A stretch of 7,475 bases of DNA, from positions 747-8,221 of the forward strand of contig DUCL01000141.1 of NCBI GenBank assembly GCA_012959845.1, written 5' to 3'. Under the pieces are notes generated by a model. The model made no database searches. It was not told the origin of the DNA and was given only the letters and a program-made list of their open reading frames with translations. The stretch is from Candidatus Poseidoniales archaeon (GTDB taxonomy: Archaea > Thermoplasmatota > Poseidoniia > Poseidoniales > Poseidoniaceae). Every line of letters starts with the position of its first letter. Within the stretch, counting starts at the first letter, position 1. Positions 1 through 6,162 of this stretch are shown here, piece by piece. A program made the translations under genes and the position numbers.

Positions 1-818
1 GTGGTGATGATAGCACCTTCTCCAGCCTCTGAAGGTAGGCGTGTTCTTTCGGCCAACCAATCTGCTTCTAAACCACTTGTTAGGTGCAAGATGTGTAGTC
101 GATGCCCACTATCATCGGCTAATTCGACTGCCAACTGGGTAGCAAGCAATGCTGTGATGTCATCTCTCCACTCTGCGTGTGCAGCCATATCAGTTCTATT
201 TTTGTAACCTTCAAAGCGCTTGACCAATCGCTCTTCGTCTTCGGCATGAACAGAAATTAGCCCGGCTGTATTATCAAAAATTGTTTTCAAAGCCTCACGT
301 TCGTTTACAAGCAAATTTCCAGTAGATGAGCCCATGAATACTTTGATGCCGCAAATTCCTGGAATCGAAATTGGTTGTTCTGGCCTACCAACTGCTAACT
401 GTAACTGTTCAACATTTGTAGGAGTTGCACCGATGAAAAATCCATAATTATTTACACATTTTGCAGCAGCAGTATCTAACTTTCCTTGCATGCCCTCCAT
501 CGTTGTTATCGATGGGTTGTTATTTGGCATGTCAAGAAAAGAAGTAATTCCACCACTAACAGCAGCAGCACTACCACTTTCTAAATCTTCTTTATCTGGT
601 TGTCCTGGATCTCTAAAGTGACATTGTGGGTCAATTCCGCCTGGAAGTAAATGTAGGCCACGTCCATCTATTAGCAGTTCATCGCCAGTCGGTAGTAAAC
701 CTCCTCCGATAGAAATTTCAGAAATAATCCCGTCGCTTATTCGCAAATCTCCGATTGCAGTTTGACTTGGAGTAACCATTGTTGCCCCACAAATTAACAC
801 ACTACCATGGCGTGACAT
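1..818 (-). CDS. pyrC: Dihydroorotase, N-terminal 272 residues (3' end cut by window edge)
   Basis: Dihydroorotase cyclises N-carbamoyl-aspartate to dihydroorotate, the third step of de novo pyrimidine synthesis, in the cytoplasm. The translation shows an amidohydrolase fold: an N-terminal beta part, then the metal motif DPQCHFRDPG (63-72), SGGITSFLDMPN (88-99), GIKVFMGSSTGN (157-168, with K159 as the expected carboxylated lysine), VHAED (190-194) and LHILHLTSG (241-249). The first His of the usual HxH pair is Gln65, as I recall for Bacteroidetes-type dihydroorotases, which also share the KVFMGSSTGN block. The gene is open at the left edge, so the catalytic Asp region is not visible. The ATG at 818 is supported by an in-frame TGA 12 bases upstream (828-830) and a GAGGG ribosome site (825-829) six bases before it. 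It lies 68 bases after mogA on the same strand. The alternative is another cyclic amidohydrolase (hydantoinase or allantoinase), which I judge less likely. Confidence 0.88.
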   Translation of the reverse strand, partial: MSRHGSVLICGATMVTPSQTAIGDLRISDGIISEISIGGGLLPTGDELLIDGRGLHLLPGGIDPQCHFRDPGQPDKEDLESGSAAAVSGGITSFLDMPNNNPSITTMEGMQGKLDTAAAKCVNNYGFFIGATPTNVEQLQLAVGRPEQPISIPGICGIKVFMGSSTGNLLVNEREALKTIFDNTAGLISVHAEDEERLVKRFEGYKNRTDMAAHAEWRDDITALLATQLAVELADDSGHRLHILHLTSGLEADWLAERTRLPSEAGEGAIIT

Positions 819-886
819 AACCTTCCCTCACAGTACATGGCGATGACTCTAGTCCATCAATTAATCGCCCGACTAAACGAATGAGT

Positions 887-1462
887 TCATTTTGATTTAG
901 GCCTAAAAGCATTACAAACTTCTAGATCCATATCGATAAATGGCCCTTCAATCAAATCAACACAATATGGAACAGCCCTCCAAATCTCATCAATAGTCTC
1001 TCTAATCGCTTTAGGCCTACCAGGTAAATTGAATATTAAGCAAGTACCTCGTGTGCCACCAATTTGTCTTGAAAGAATTGCTGTAGGTACAAAGGCCAAT
1101 GAAATCGCCCTCATCTGTTCGCCAAATCCATCCAATATTCTATCACAAACAGCTGCAGTTGCCTCGGGGGTAACATCACGTTTTGCGGGACCGGTTCCAC
1201 CGGTGGTAACAACAACACTACAGCCGATTTCATCAACTAATTCTATTAATGTCTCTTCAATCGTTTTTTGTTCATCACTAACACATCTATAATGAACATT
1301 CACAGGGCTTTTTATTGCCTCCTCAAGGAAACCTAGAATCGCTGGCCCTCCTTGGTCTTCATACTGTCCGCTACTGGCTCTATCACTGGTGGTGATGATG
1401 CCAATATCGGCTAACTCACCTACGTGGTTATCTCTGCCCTCAAGGGTGGTTATTGACTGCAA
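887..1462 (-). CDS. mogA: Molybdopterin adenylyltransferase MogA
   Basis: MogA adenylates molybdopterin with ATP, preparing it for molybdenum insertion in cofactor synthesis in the cytoplasm. The 191-residue product is a single MoCF/MogA domain. It has IGIITTSDRASSG (20-32), the loop TTGGTGPAKRDVTPEAT (86-102), GFGEQMR (112-118), FVPTAILSRQ (124-133), NLPGRPK (145-151), VPYCVDLIEGP (164-174) and the ending FRPKSK. These match E. coli MogA as I remember it more closely than the archaeal MoaB form. Compared with E. coli it lacks about 17 residues before VPYC and has an N-terminal extension of roughly 15 residues. The start is TTG: GAGGT (1469-1473) sits six bases upstream, and the previous gene's stop is in frame nine bases upstream, so no longer form is possible. 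It is surely co-transcribed with the membrane protein gene upstream. No other molybdenum cofactor gene is in view. Confidence 0.93.
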   Translation of the reverse strand: MQSITTLEGRDNHVGELADIGIITTSDRASSGQYEDQGGPAILGFLEEAIKSPVNVHYRCVSDEQKTIEETLIELVDEIGCSVVVTTGGTGPAKRDVTPEATAAVCDRILDGFGEQMRAISLAFVPTAILSRQIGGTRGTCLIFNLPGRPKAIRETIDEIWRAVPYCVDLIEGPFIDMDLEVCNAFRPKSK

Positions 1463-1468
1463 TGAAAA

Positions 1469-1473
1469 ACCTC
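1469..1473 (-). promoter_or_regulatory. Ribosome binding site GAGGT of mogA, overlapping the upstream stop codon
   Basis: On the minus strand GAGGT lies six bases before the TTG at 1462 and shares its first two bases with the TGA that ends the membrane protein gene. It is the main evidence that mogA starts at TTG, because no ATG or GTG lies in frame between that stop and the conserved domain. The arrangement suggests that ribosomes finishing the upstream gene can re-start on mogA. Confidence 0.7.
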
Positions 1474-3583
1474 AATTTCCGCCATATTTTGCCTGAACAT
1501 CAGCGTGGAAGTTATCGAGTAAAGTGTCTTCAAATAACTCGGTTTGCCTACGCATTTTTGTTGAACGCATGTGGAATACCGCTAGCATAACAAATACAAT
1601 AATGACCAACGGAATAACCGCTTCCAATTTGTATTGGTGCATTACTTTGACAATGCCTTCAGCAGTATATGCCCATGTGATTGAAGCTGCAACACCACCA
1701 AGCCCAGTCGCAAATAAAACTCTCATAAAATTCATTCTTGACAATAGTCCTAACATGGCGCCAACCAATACACCAGATGCCATAAATGGAATCCATACGA
1801 AGGCGATTAGACCCCAAAAGCCCCAGCGATTAATGAAATCACGCTTTTCGTTTGCCATATATTCAACAGTGGATAGGGCGTTGCCAATGAATTTTGTTTG
1901 CAGCATCTTTCCGCCCAGCCCATCTTGCTTTGCAATAGCAACAACTCTTTCATCATCTGCGCCACTATGTTCTATTCTTCCAGCACCAGATCTATCGGCA
2001 AGAGTTGAAACTTGATTTCTAGTTTTTACTATTAGTTCTTGGCTACCGAGTAAGTCTGAATTTCTTTGAGAAATATATTGATATAATTCGTCTTGAATTT
2101 CGTCAGTCGTTTTCTTAAACCTGAAGAAAGCAAATCTCTGCGTAGGGTAATATATCACAGATACGAAAATCACTCTGTCATCACTTGTGACAACAGCACC
2201 CTCTAAATTAACATCATTGCGGCGTGTGAAAAATAGGTCTAGAGAATCTCTTACCTCATCTTCAACAACAGATAATGTATGCAACTCTGAGAAGAATGAA
2301 GTGTAATCTTGTTCAGCTTGTTCAGCCTCACTTCCTGCGGAGCCAATACCGACTCCAGAATCGAAGTCAGCAGCATGACCATTACCTATTGTTCTAACAG
2401 TTAGTTGAACTGGCTTGAAAACTCTAAATATTGCAAACTCATCAAGAATCTCTCTCAATACTTCTGCGCGAACATCTCTATTATCTGAGAATGTACCATC
2501 AGTATTCTGGTATGGAACCATAATGTCAATCGATAACTCTCTTGGTTCAATTTTATACAATTCCCAATCCACATCAATTTGTAACCTTGATGCAGTATTT
2601 ATTATAGTGTCTTCAACCAATCTCGTAATGTGGGAACGCGACAACATATCGTCAGCTTCTTGATGATATACTTTGTATGTAATCGGATACAAAACCATTA
2701 ATGAAATAACCGAAAGTGAAAGCGAGATAAATGCCATCCACCATGCAGGGATTCCTGCAGAACCGCCAGTTAGCATTGCTGTTTCTCTGCCACCACCTAA
2801 TTCTGCTCCCATCAATAGATAGCCCCAATCACCTAAATCTTGTACACCCCAACAAGACCTATCGCCAGAGTCAGTGATTCTAATATCTCTAATAATATCG
2901 CTTGAAACGAATGGGAGGAAGTCAAAACTTTTCTCCTTTTCCTCGATTTCAAATGATATTGCTTTACTTATTTGTTCTCCACCTTCAATAATAGTTGCAT
3001 TTTGGATATCTGAATCATTATACACTGTTATGCGTAATGTGACCTCATAATGGCCTGCTTCAAGCTCTGAATAAGTTGCTCTGTGAGAAGCCCTCCCAGC
3101 CGCAGTTTCGCCTTCTCCGGCAACGGCCCTTGTTGTTTCTTCAGACGAAACAAGAGTAAAATTGTTTTCAGCATGTTTCTCCAGGATTGTAAAATTCAGC
3201 ACTGCGATTCCTTCAGGTAGGTTATGTCCTGCAATTGAAAATAATTCACGGTCATTATCTGGGAATATGTGCAACCAAGGTTCATCGGTAATTTCCTCAC
3301 ATTCACCACCTATATCCAAGAATGTATTCGATGCTTCGTGATCAATTGAGGTAGTATTGCCTAGCATTCCAGAAGACATTGCGAATAATAGTATAGCGAA
3401 AACACCACCGTATGCAATACCTGCAAATAGAACATAATCTTCTTTACTACTCAAGAACGATTTATTGTCTTGAGTTCTTCTTCTGCGAATGGTAGCGAGT
3501 TCCTTTGCAGTCTTGTTGCGACTTTTTGTCTCAGGGTCTTGGCTTTCCTTGGGCATCTCTTCCCCGCTCGCCGCCTTTCCCAT
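1472..3583 (-). CDS. Large membrane protein of unknown function with a COG2426-like C-terminal membrane domain
   Basis: I do not recognise the whole 703-residue protein. A charged, probably cytoplasmic N-terminus (RRRR at 33-36) precedes a first membrane helix (about 50-70). A segment of about 210 residues (71-279), probably outside the cell, follows. It carries two cysteines (C94, C244) that could form a disulfide and several N-x-S/T sites. A second helix spans about 280-303. Then comes a probable cytoplasmic region of about 280 residues (304-585), acidic around 418-426, which I cannot assign. Three helices close the protein (about 587-612, 618-640, 653-672) with a charged tail. The stretch 587-640 (FVWIPFMASGVLVGAMLGLL and GLGGVAASI) resembles the last part of the COG2426 / small multidrug export family; that is a resemblance from memory, not a function. 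The start is uncertain: ATG 3583 has no clear ribosome site, whereas Met10 (ATG at 3556) follows GGGGAAGAG. It heads the unit leading into mogA. Confidence 0.85.
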   Translation of the reverse strand: MGKAASGEEMPKESQDPETKSRNKTAKELATIRRRRTQDNKSFLSSKEDYVLFAGIAYGGVFAILLFAMSSGMLGNTTSIDHEASNTFLDIGGECEEITDEPWLHIFPDNDRELFSIAGHNLPEGIAVLNFTILEKHAENNFTLVSSEETTRAVAGEGETAAGRASHRATYSELEAGHYEVTLRITVYNDSDIQNATIIEGGEQISKAISFEIEEKEKSFDFLPFVSSDIIRDIRITDSGDRSCWGVQDLGDWGYLLMGAELGGGRETAMLTGGSAGIPAWWMAFISLSLSVISLMVLYPITYKVYHQEADDMLSRSHITRLVEDTIINTASRLQIDVDWELYKIEPRELSIDIMVPYQNTDGTFSDNRDVRAEVLREILDEFAIFRVFKPVQLTVRTIGNGHAADFDSGVGIGSAGSEAEQAEQDYTSFFSELHTLSVVEDEVRDSLDLFFTRRNDVNLEGAVVTSDDRVIFVSVIYYPTQRFAFFRFKKTTDEIQDELYQYISQRNSDLLGSQELIVKTRNQVSTLADRSGAGRIEHSGADDERVVAIAKQDGLGGKMLQTKFIGNALSTVEYMANEKRDFINRWGFWGLIAFVWIPFMASGVLVGAMLGLLSRMNFMRVLFATGLGGVAASITWAYTAEGIVKVMHQYKLEAVIPLVIIVFVMLAVFHMRSTKMRRQTELFEDTLLDNFHADVQAKYGGN

Positions 3584-3687
3584 ATTTTGCGAAGAAAGGC
3601 ATTAGCACATGAAGTAAACTCATGATATCACTAAAAATCAGTTTTCAAAGTAATTTGATGATGAATGCTAATCGCAAATAATCAACA

Positions 3688-3706
3688 GTTGGTGGGTAAG
3701 GTCGGA
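3688..3706 (-). repeat. Isolated second copy of the tRNA-Phe 3' end (att-like direct repeat)
   Basis: On the plus strand this reads GTTGGTGGGTAAGGTCGGA and matches 18 of 19 bases of 3826-3844, the 3' end of tRNA-Phe including its CCA, in the same orientation. The only mismatch is T3702 against C3840. The match stops inside the T-arm, so this is not a second full tRNA. Such a copy downstream of a tRNA is the usual trace of an element integrated at the tRNA 3' end. A partial tRNA duplication would look the same. Confidence 0.6.
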
Positions 3707-3712
3707 TGTGGA

Positions 3713-3823
3713 CACTGGACTGAACGCAGTGAGGGAAGTGTAAACTTTGTTTTACAAAGCGAGCGCTCATTACTCATTGATTCAGCGCTTGCATAGGCCT
3801 AGCCACCTCTGAACCACTATGCA
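3713..3823. other. Row of four small inverted repeats between the two tRNA-end copies
   Basis: This gene-free stretch holds four consecutive inverted repeats. They are CACTG/CAGTG (3713-3717 with 3727-3731), CTTTGT/ACAAAG with a three-base loop (3745-3759), GCGAGCGCT/AGCGCTTGC (3759-3767 with 3784-3792), and TGCATAG/CTATGCA (3790-3796 with 3817-3823). The third pairs fully only as a plus-strand RNA, using one G-U pair. Neighbouring arms touch or overlap by one or two bases, which suggests a compact fold or an alternative fold. No known RNA family was recognised. It could be a small non-coding RNA, the core of a shrunken mobile element, or chance. Confidence 0.4.
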
Positions 3824-3825
3824 TC

Positions 3826-3844
3826 GTTGGTGGGTAAGGCCGGA
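3826..3844 (-). repeat. tRNA-Phe copy of the 19-base direct repeat
   Basis: This is the intact partner of the repeat at 3688-3706. It covers the trailer AAC, the encoded CCA, the 3' half of the acceptor stem and the start of the T-arm. The two copies are 138 bases apart, start to start. Confidence 0.6.
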
Positions 3845-3903
3845 CTTGAACCAGCGACCTCGGCATCTTCAGTGCCGCGCTCTCCCAACTAAGCTACTTA
3901 CCC
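3828..3903 (-). tRNA. tRNA-Phe (anticodon GAA), CCA encoded
   Basis: The minus strand folds into a standard 73-base cloverleaf. The acceptor is GGGTAAG with CTTACCC, the D-stem is GCTT with GAGC, and the anticodon stem is CGGCA with TGCCG. The loop CTGAAGA gives anticodon GAA. The variable loop is AGGTC, and the T-stem GCTGG with CCGGC closes the loop TTCAAGT. The discriminator base is A (3831) and CCA follows in the DNA (3830-3828). No intron is present. G at position 37 is the archaeal/eukaryotic state for tRNA-Phe, where it is methylated or made into wyosine; bacteria nearly always have A37. The gene lies 73 bases downstream of rph on the same strand, so the two could share a transcript. 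Its 3' end is duplicated at 3688-3706. Confidence 0.95.
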
Positions 3904-3911
3904 GTATATGT

Positions 3912-3929
3912 TGGCGAGCCCCTTCGCCA
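3912..3929 (-). other. Perfect hairpin in the rph to tRNA-Phe spacer
   Basis: TGGCGA and TCGCCA form a perfect six-base-pair stem around a six-base loop, eight bases before the tRNA 5' end. No T-run follows it on the minus strand, so it does not look like a terminator. It could be a processing signal for a shared rph-tRNA transcript, or chance. The minus-strand segment TTGATAT, partly overlapping the stem at about 28 bases before the tRNA, could be a weak TATA element. Confidence 0.35.
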
Positions 3930-3976
3930 TATCAAGGCTTTTGTTACAGTGCTTTGCTTCTCGTATGCTCAAAGAA

Positions 3977-4804
3977 TTATTCGATACCGTCAAGAATTAA
4001 TTTTTGGGCGTCAAACAGTGCTTCTAAGCCACCATCAGCACTACCGAGTAGTGCCAATAATTCATCACCTGAGAATGTTGCTTCTTCTCCAGTACCTTGG
4101 ATTTCAACATATTTGCCATCGGCGGTTTTGATAACATTCATGTCAACATCTGCATTAGAATCTAGTAAATAATCTAGGTCTAACCAAACTTCATGGTCTA
4201 TCAATCCAACTGATATTGCTGCTAAATCATGAGGGATTACTGCGTTTTCATGGTTAGTTGCTTCAATGGCAGATAATGTTGGAGCATTCCAATTTCCTTC
4301 CTTTTGCTGTTCAAAAGTTGGGCGAAGGTCCTTAGGAAGACAAACACCCTTTGCAATCAATCTTCTAACCGCTAATCTTAATGCAATATTTCCTGCTGTA
4401 ATCGATGCACAACGAGTTCCACCATCAGCGTTTAGGACATCACAATCAACATTTAGTGCAATAGGGCCAAGGGCTTCTAAGTCCACAGCAGCACGTAATG
4501 AGCGAGCAATTAGGCGTTCAATTTCTTGAGTTCTGCCTTTTGCCCCCCTTCTTTCTCGACGGAAGCGCGAATCGGTTGAACCTGGTAACAATGAATATTC
4601 TGCATGTACCCAACCCTTTGAAGAATCTCTTGGAAACCATCCTGGTAGTCTGGATTCCTTTGTTACACACGCTAAAATAACAGTATCTCCTTGCCTGTAA
4701 AGAATTGATGCAAGCGCATTTGGTGTGAAATCAATTTCAACTTCAACATGTCTCATTTCGTTTTTTGCTCGTGTCGGTTCGAAACCGGTCTTGAATTTGG
4801 CCAT
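3977..4804 (-). CDS. rph: Ribonuclease PH (phosphate-dependent 3'-5' exoribonuclease)
   Basis: RNase PH trims the 3' trailers of tRNA precursors using phosphate and releasing nucleoside diphosphates; it normally works as a hexamer ring in the cytoplasm. The 275-residue protein shows EYSLLPGSTDSRFRRERRGA (69-88), KGRTQEIERLIARSLRA (89-105), VDCDVLNADGGTRCASI (119-135, with R91 and R131 the expected phosphate-binding arginines), LDLDYLLDSNADVDMNVI (208-225, with catalytic-type aspartates 219 and 221) and EIQGTGEEATFS (234-245). This is the bacterial RNase PH signature, not exosome Rrp41 or Rrp42. It is longer than the usual 238-259 residues, mainly because of about 26 extra residues between the helix ending near 153 and the AAISVG strand at 195-200. 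The ATG at 4804 is kept because TRAKNEMRHVEVEI aligns with the family N-terminus. No clear ribosome site is visible. tRNA-Phe lies just downstream. Confidence 0.92.
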   Translation of the reverse strand: MAKFKTGFEPTRAKNEMRHVEVEIDFTPNALASILYRQGDTVILACVTKESRLPGWFPRDSSKGWVHAEYSLLPGSTDSRFRRERRGAKGRTQEIERLIARSLRAAVDLEALGPIALNVDCDVLNADGGTRCASITAGNIALRLAVRRLIAKGVCLPKDLRPTFEQQKEGNWNAPTLSAIEATNHENAVIPHDLAAISVGLIDHEVWLDLDYLLDSNADVDMNVIKTADGKYVEIQGTGEEATFSGDELLALLGSADGGLEALFDAQKLILDGIE

Positions 4805-4888
4805 GATGAGCCGAGTGGGTTTGCTTCATCAAGGCTTCTCAAGGTAATTGTTGTTCAGCATCACATTGAAAGGTGTGCTTTTACTCGC
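4805..4888. promoter_or_regulatory. Divergent intergenic region between rph and the thiolase gene
   Basis: Both genes read away from these 84 bases, so promoters for both must lie here or just inside the genes. I see no convincing TATA box at the expected distance from either ATG. AGGTG at 4871-4875 lies 13 bases before the thiolase ATG at 4889, rather far for a ribosome site. The region is called from gene layout, not from a motif. Confidence 0.45.
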
Positions 4889-6088
4889 ATGGTTATGACC
4901 CTACCGCGTGTCGCCATTTGTGCTGTCGCCCGTACACCGATTGGTAAGTTGATGGGAATCTTGTCCAATTTTTCGGCAGTGGAATTGGGAATACTCAGCG
5001 TAAAAGAGTTATGCAATAGGGTAAAACTCAACCTCGAATCAGGAATTGTTGACGAGGTAATTTTTGGCCAAGTACTGCAGGCAGGAGCAGGTCAAAACCC
5101 TGCACGTCAAGTTGCACTGGGCGCTGGATTGCCTGTTTCAACACCTTGTATGACCTTAAACAAAGTGTGCGGCTCATCGCTCAAGGCCGCAATGACCGCA
5201 GCAAACAGCATTCGCTCAGGAGAGTATAACGTAATTATCGCAGGGGGTATGGAAAGTATGACCAACGCTCCTCAATTAATGATGGGTCAAAGAGGTGGTG
5301 AGAAAATGGGTAATTCCAAACTAATTGATTCAATGATACATGACGGGCTTTGGGATGTCTATGATAACATTCACATGGGCCACACAGGGGAAACAGTTGC
5401 TCAAGAATGTTCAATTTCGCGTCAAGAATCAGATGACTTCGCAGCAAAATCCCAGCAAAAAGCAGCAACTGCATGGGAAAATGGATGGTTTGATTGGGAA
5501 ACCTTTAGCATTGAAGTGGCACAAGGAAAAGGCGCCCCGATTCAATTTTCTCAAGATGAAGGAGTTCGTGCTGGAACCACTGCTGAATCGTTAGCAAACC
5601 TAAGACCAGCCTTCAACAAAGAAGGCCAAGTAACAGCAGGTAATGCTAGTACAATTAACGATGGTGCAAGTGCAATTTTATTAGCCAATGCTGAATTTGC
5701 TAAACAGCAAGGTTGGGAAATAATTGCTTATGTCGAAGATTATGTGACATCTGGTGTTGAACCATCACGAGTAATGAGCGCTCCAATTCCGGCAGTAAAA
5801 GATCTCTTAGAACGAAATAATCTGCAAGTTCTAGATGTAGATATTTATGAGCATAATGAGGCATTTGCAAGTGCCTCATGCGCTGTTGCAAAAGAAGTTG
5901 GAATACCACATGATAGATTAAATCTTCATGGGGGCGCAGTTGCCCTAGGACACCCATTGGGTTCAAGTGGAACAAGATGCTTGATTACGATGCTTGGAGT
6001 AATGCGCAGAACCGGTGGTAAATCGGGAATAGTAACACTATGTCTCGGTGGCGGAAATGCAGTTGCAATGCTCGTTCGCACAGAATAA
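4889..6088 (+). CDS. atoB: Acetyl-CoA C-acetyltransferase (thiolase)
   Basis: This thiolase condenses two acetyl-CoA to acetoacetyl-CoA, or splits 3-ketoacyl-CoA in the reverse direction. From the ATG at 4889 the protein has 399 residues, the normal family length. It shows the nucleophile motif LNKVCGSSLKA (Cys94), the loop GGMESMTNAP (119-128), IHMGHTGETVAQ (161-172), NASTINDGASA (252-262), NEAFA (323-327), GGAVALGHPLGSSG (348-361, His355) and the second catalytic cysteine in CLGGGN (Cys385). The fold and motifs are secure; acetyl-CoA as substrate is inferred from AtoB/ACAT-like sequence, and a longer-chain ketothiolase is possible, so the symbol is tentative. The frame stays open back to 4748, but that part is antisense to the start of rph and lacks family sequence, so I start at 4889; ATG 4895 is equally possible. 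The residue before NEAFA is His, where Val, Ile or Leu is usual. No partner gene for mevalonate or fatty acid metabolism is visible. Confidence 0.93.
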   Translation: MVMTLPRVAICAVARTPIGKLMGILSNFSAVELGILSVKELCNRVKLNLESGIVDEVIFGQVLQAGAGQNPARQVALGAGLPVSTPCMTLNKVCGSSLKAAMTAANSIRSGEYNVIIAGGMESMTNAPQLMMGQRGGEKMGNSKLIDSMIHDGLWDVYDNIHMGHTGETVAQECSISRQESDDFAAKSQQKAATAWENGWFDWETFSIEVAQGKGAPIQFSQDEGVRAGTTAESLANLRPAFNKEGQVTAGNASTINDGASAILLANAEFAKQQGWEIIAYVEDYVTSGVEPSRVMSAPIPAVKDLLERNNLQVLDVDIYEHNEAFASASCAVAKEVGIPHDRLNLHGGAVALGHPLGSSGTRCLITMLGVMRRTGGKSGIVTLCLGGGNAVAMLVRTE

Positions 6089-6092
6089 TCGG

Positions 6093-6121
6093 TTATTCAG
6101 TGAATAATTATTGGTTTTTTT
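6093..6121 (+). terminator. Hairpin plus T-tract after the thiolase gene
   Basis: TTATTC and GAATAA (6093-6098 and 6102-6107) form a perfect six-base-pair stem with loop AGT, starting four bases after the thiolase stop. After a short spacer a run of seven T follows (6115-6121). The stem is AT-rich and weak, but archaeal termination relies mainly on the T-tract, so the site fits the end of the thiolase transcript. Confidence 0.6.
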
Positions 6122-6133
6122 ATACTGATGGTG

Positions 6134-6140
6134 CTAAATA
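6134..6140 (+). promoter_or_regulatory. Possible TATA box of the helicase gene
   Basis: CTAAATA is centred about 26 bases before the ATG at 6163, the usual archaeal TATA distance to the transcription start, which would give a leaderless message. An alternative is TTTTATA at 6117-6123, giving a start near 6146 and a short leader carrying AGGGAG at 6145-6150. Confidence 0.4.
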
Positions 6141-6162
6141 GGGCAGGGAGTCGGCCACAGAC

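Noticed and set aside
839..869. Inverted repeat GGCGAT/ATCGCC in the mogA to pyrC spacer as a terminator or attenuator
   Set aside because: Six base pairs around a 19-base loop with no T-tract on the minus strand is too weak to claim.
1524..2015. Open reading frame on the plus strand opposite the membrane protein gene
   Set aside because: It is a shadow of the 703-residue gene: no recognisable domain, no ribosome site, and the opposite strand has clear membrane-helix coding.
3655..3723. Possible C/D box small RNA on the plus strand (TGATGA near 3657, CTGA at 3720)
   Set aside because: Box-like motifs and a spacing near 60 bases are present, but there are no convincing internal D' and C' boxes and no terminal stem; short motifs like these occur by chance.
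3688..3790. A second tRNA or tRNA pseudogene upstream of the isolated 3'-end copy
   Set aside because: Beyond the 19 shared bases no T-stem partner, anticodon arm or D-arm can be drawn, so only the 3' end is duplicated.
4777..4796. tRNA T-loop-like sequence (GGTTCGAAACC) on the plus strand
   Set aside because: It lies inside the rph coding sequence (residues 4-9) and no cloverleaf surrounds it.
4748..4888. N-terminal extension of the thiolase back to an upstream ATG
   Set aside because: It is antisense to the first 57 bases of rph, has no thiolase-like sequence, and the family N-terminus begins right after the ATGs at 4889 and 4895.
5235..5975. Minus-strand and shifted-frame open reading frames within the thiolase gene
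   Set aside because: They overlap unbroken thiolase coding sequence with catalytic motifs in the main frame and have no family features of their own.
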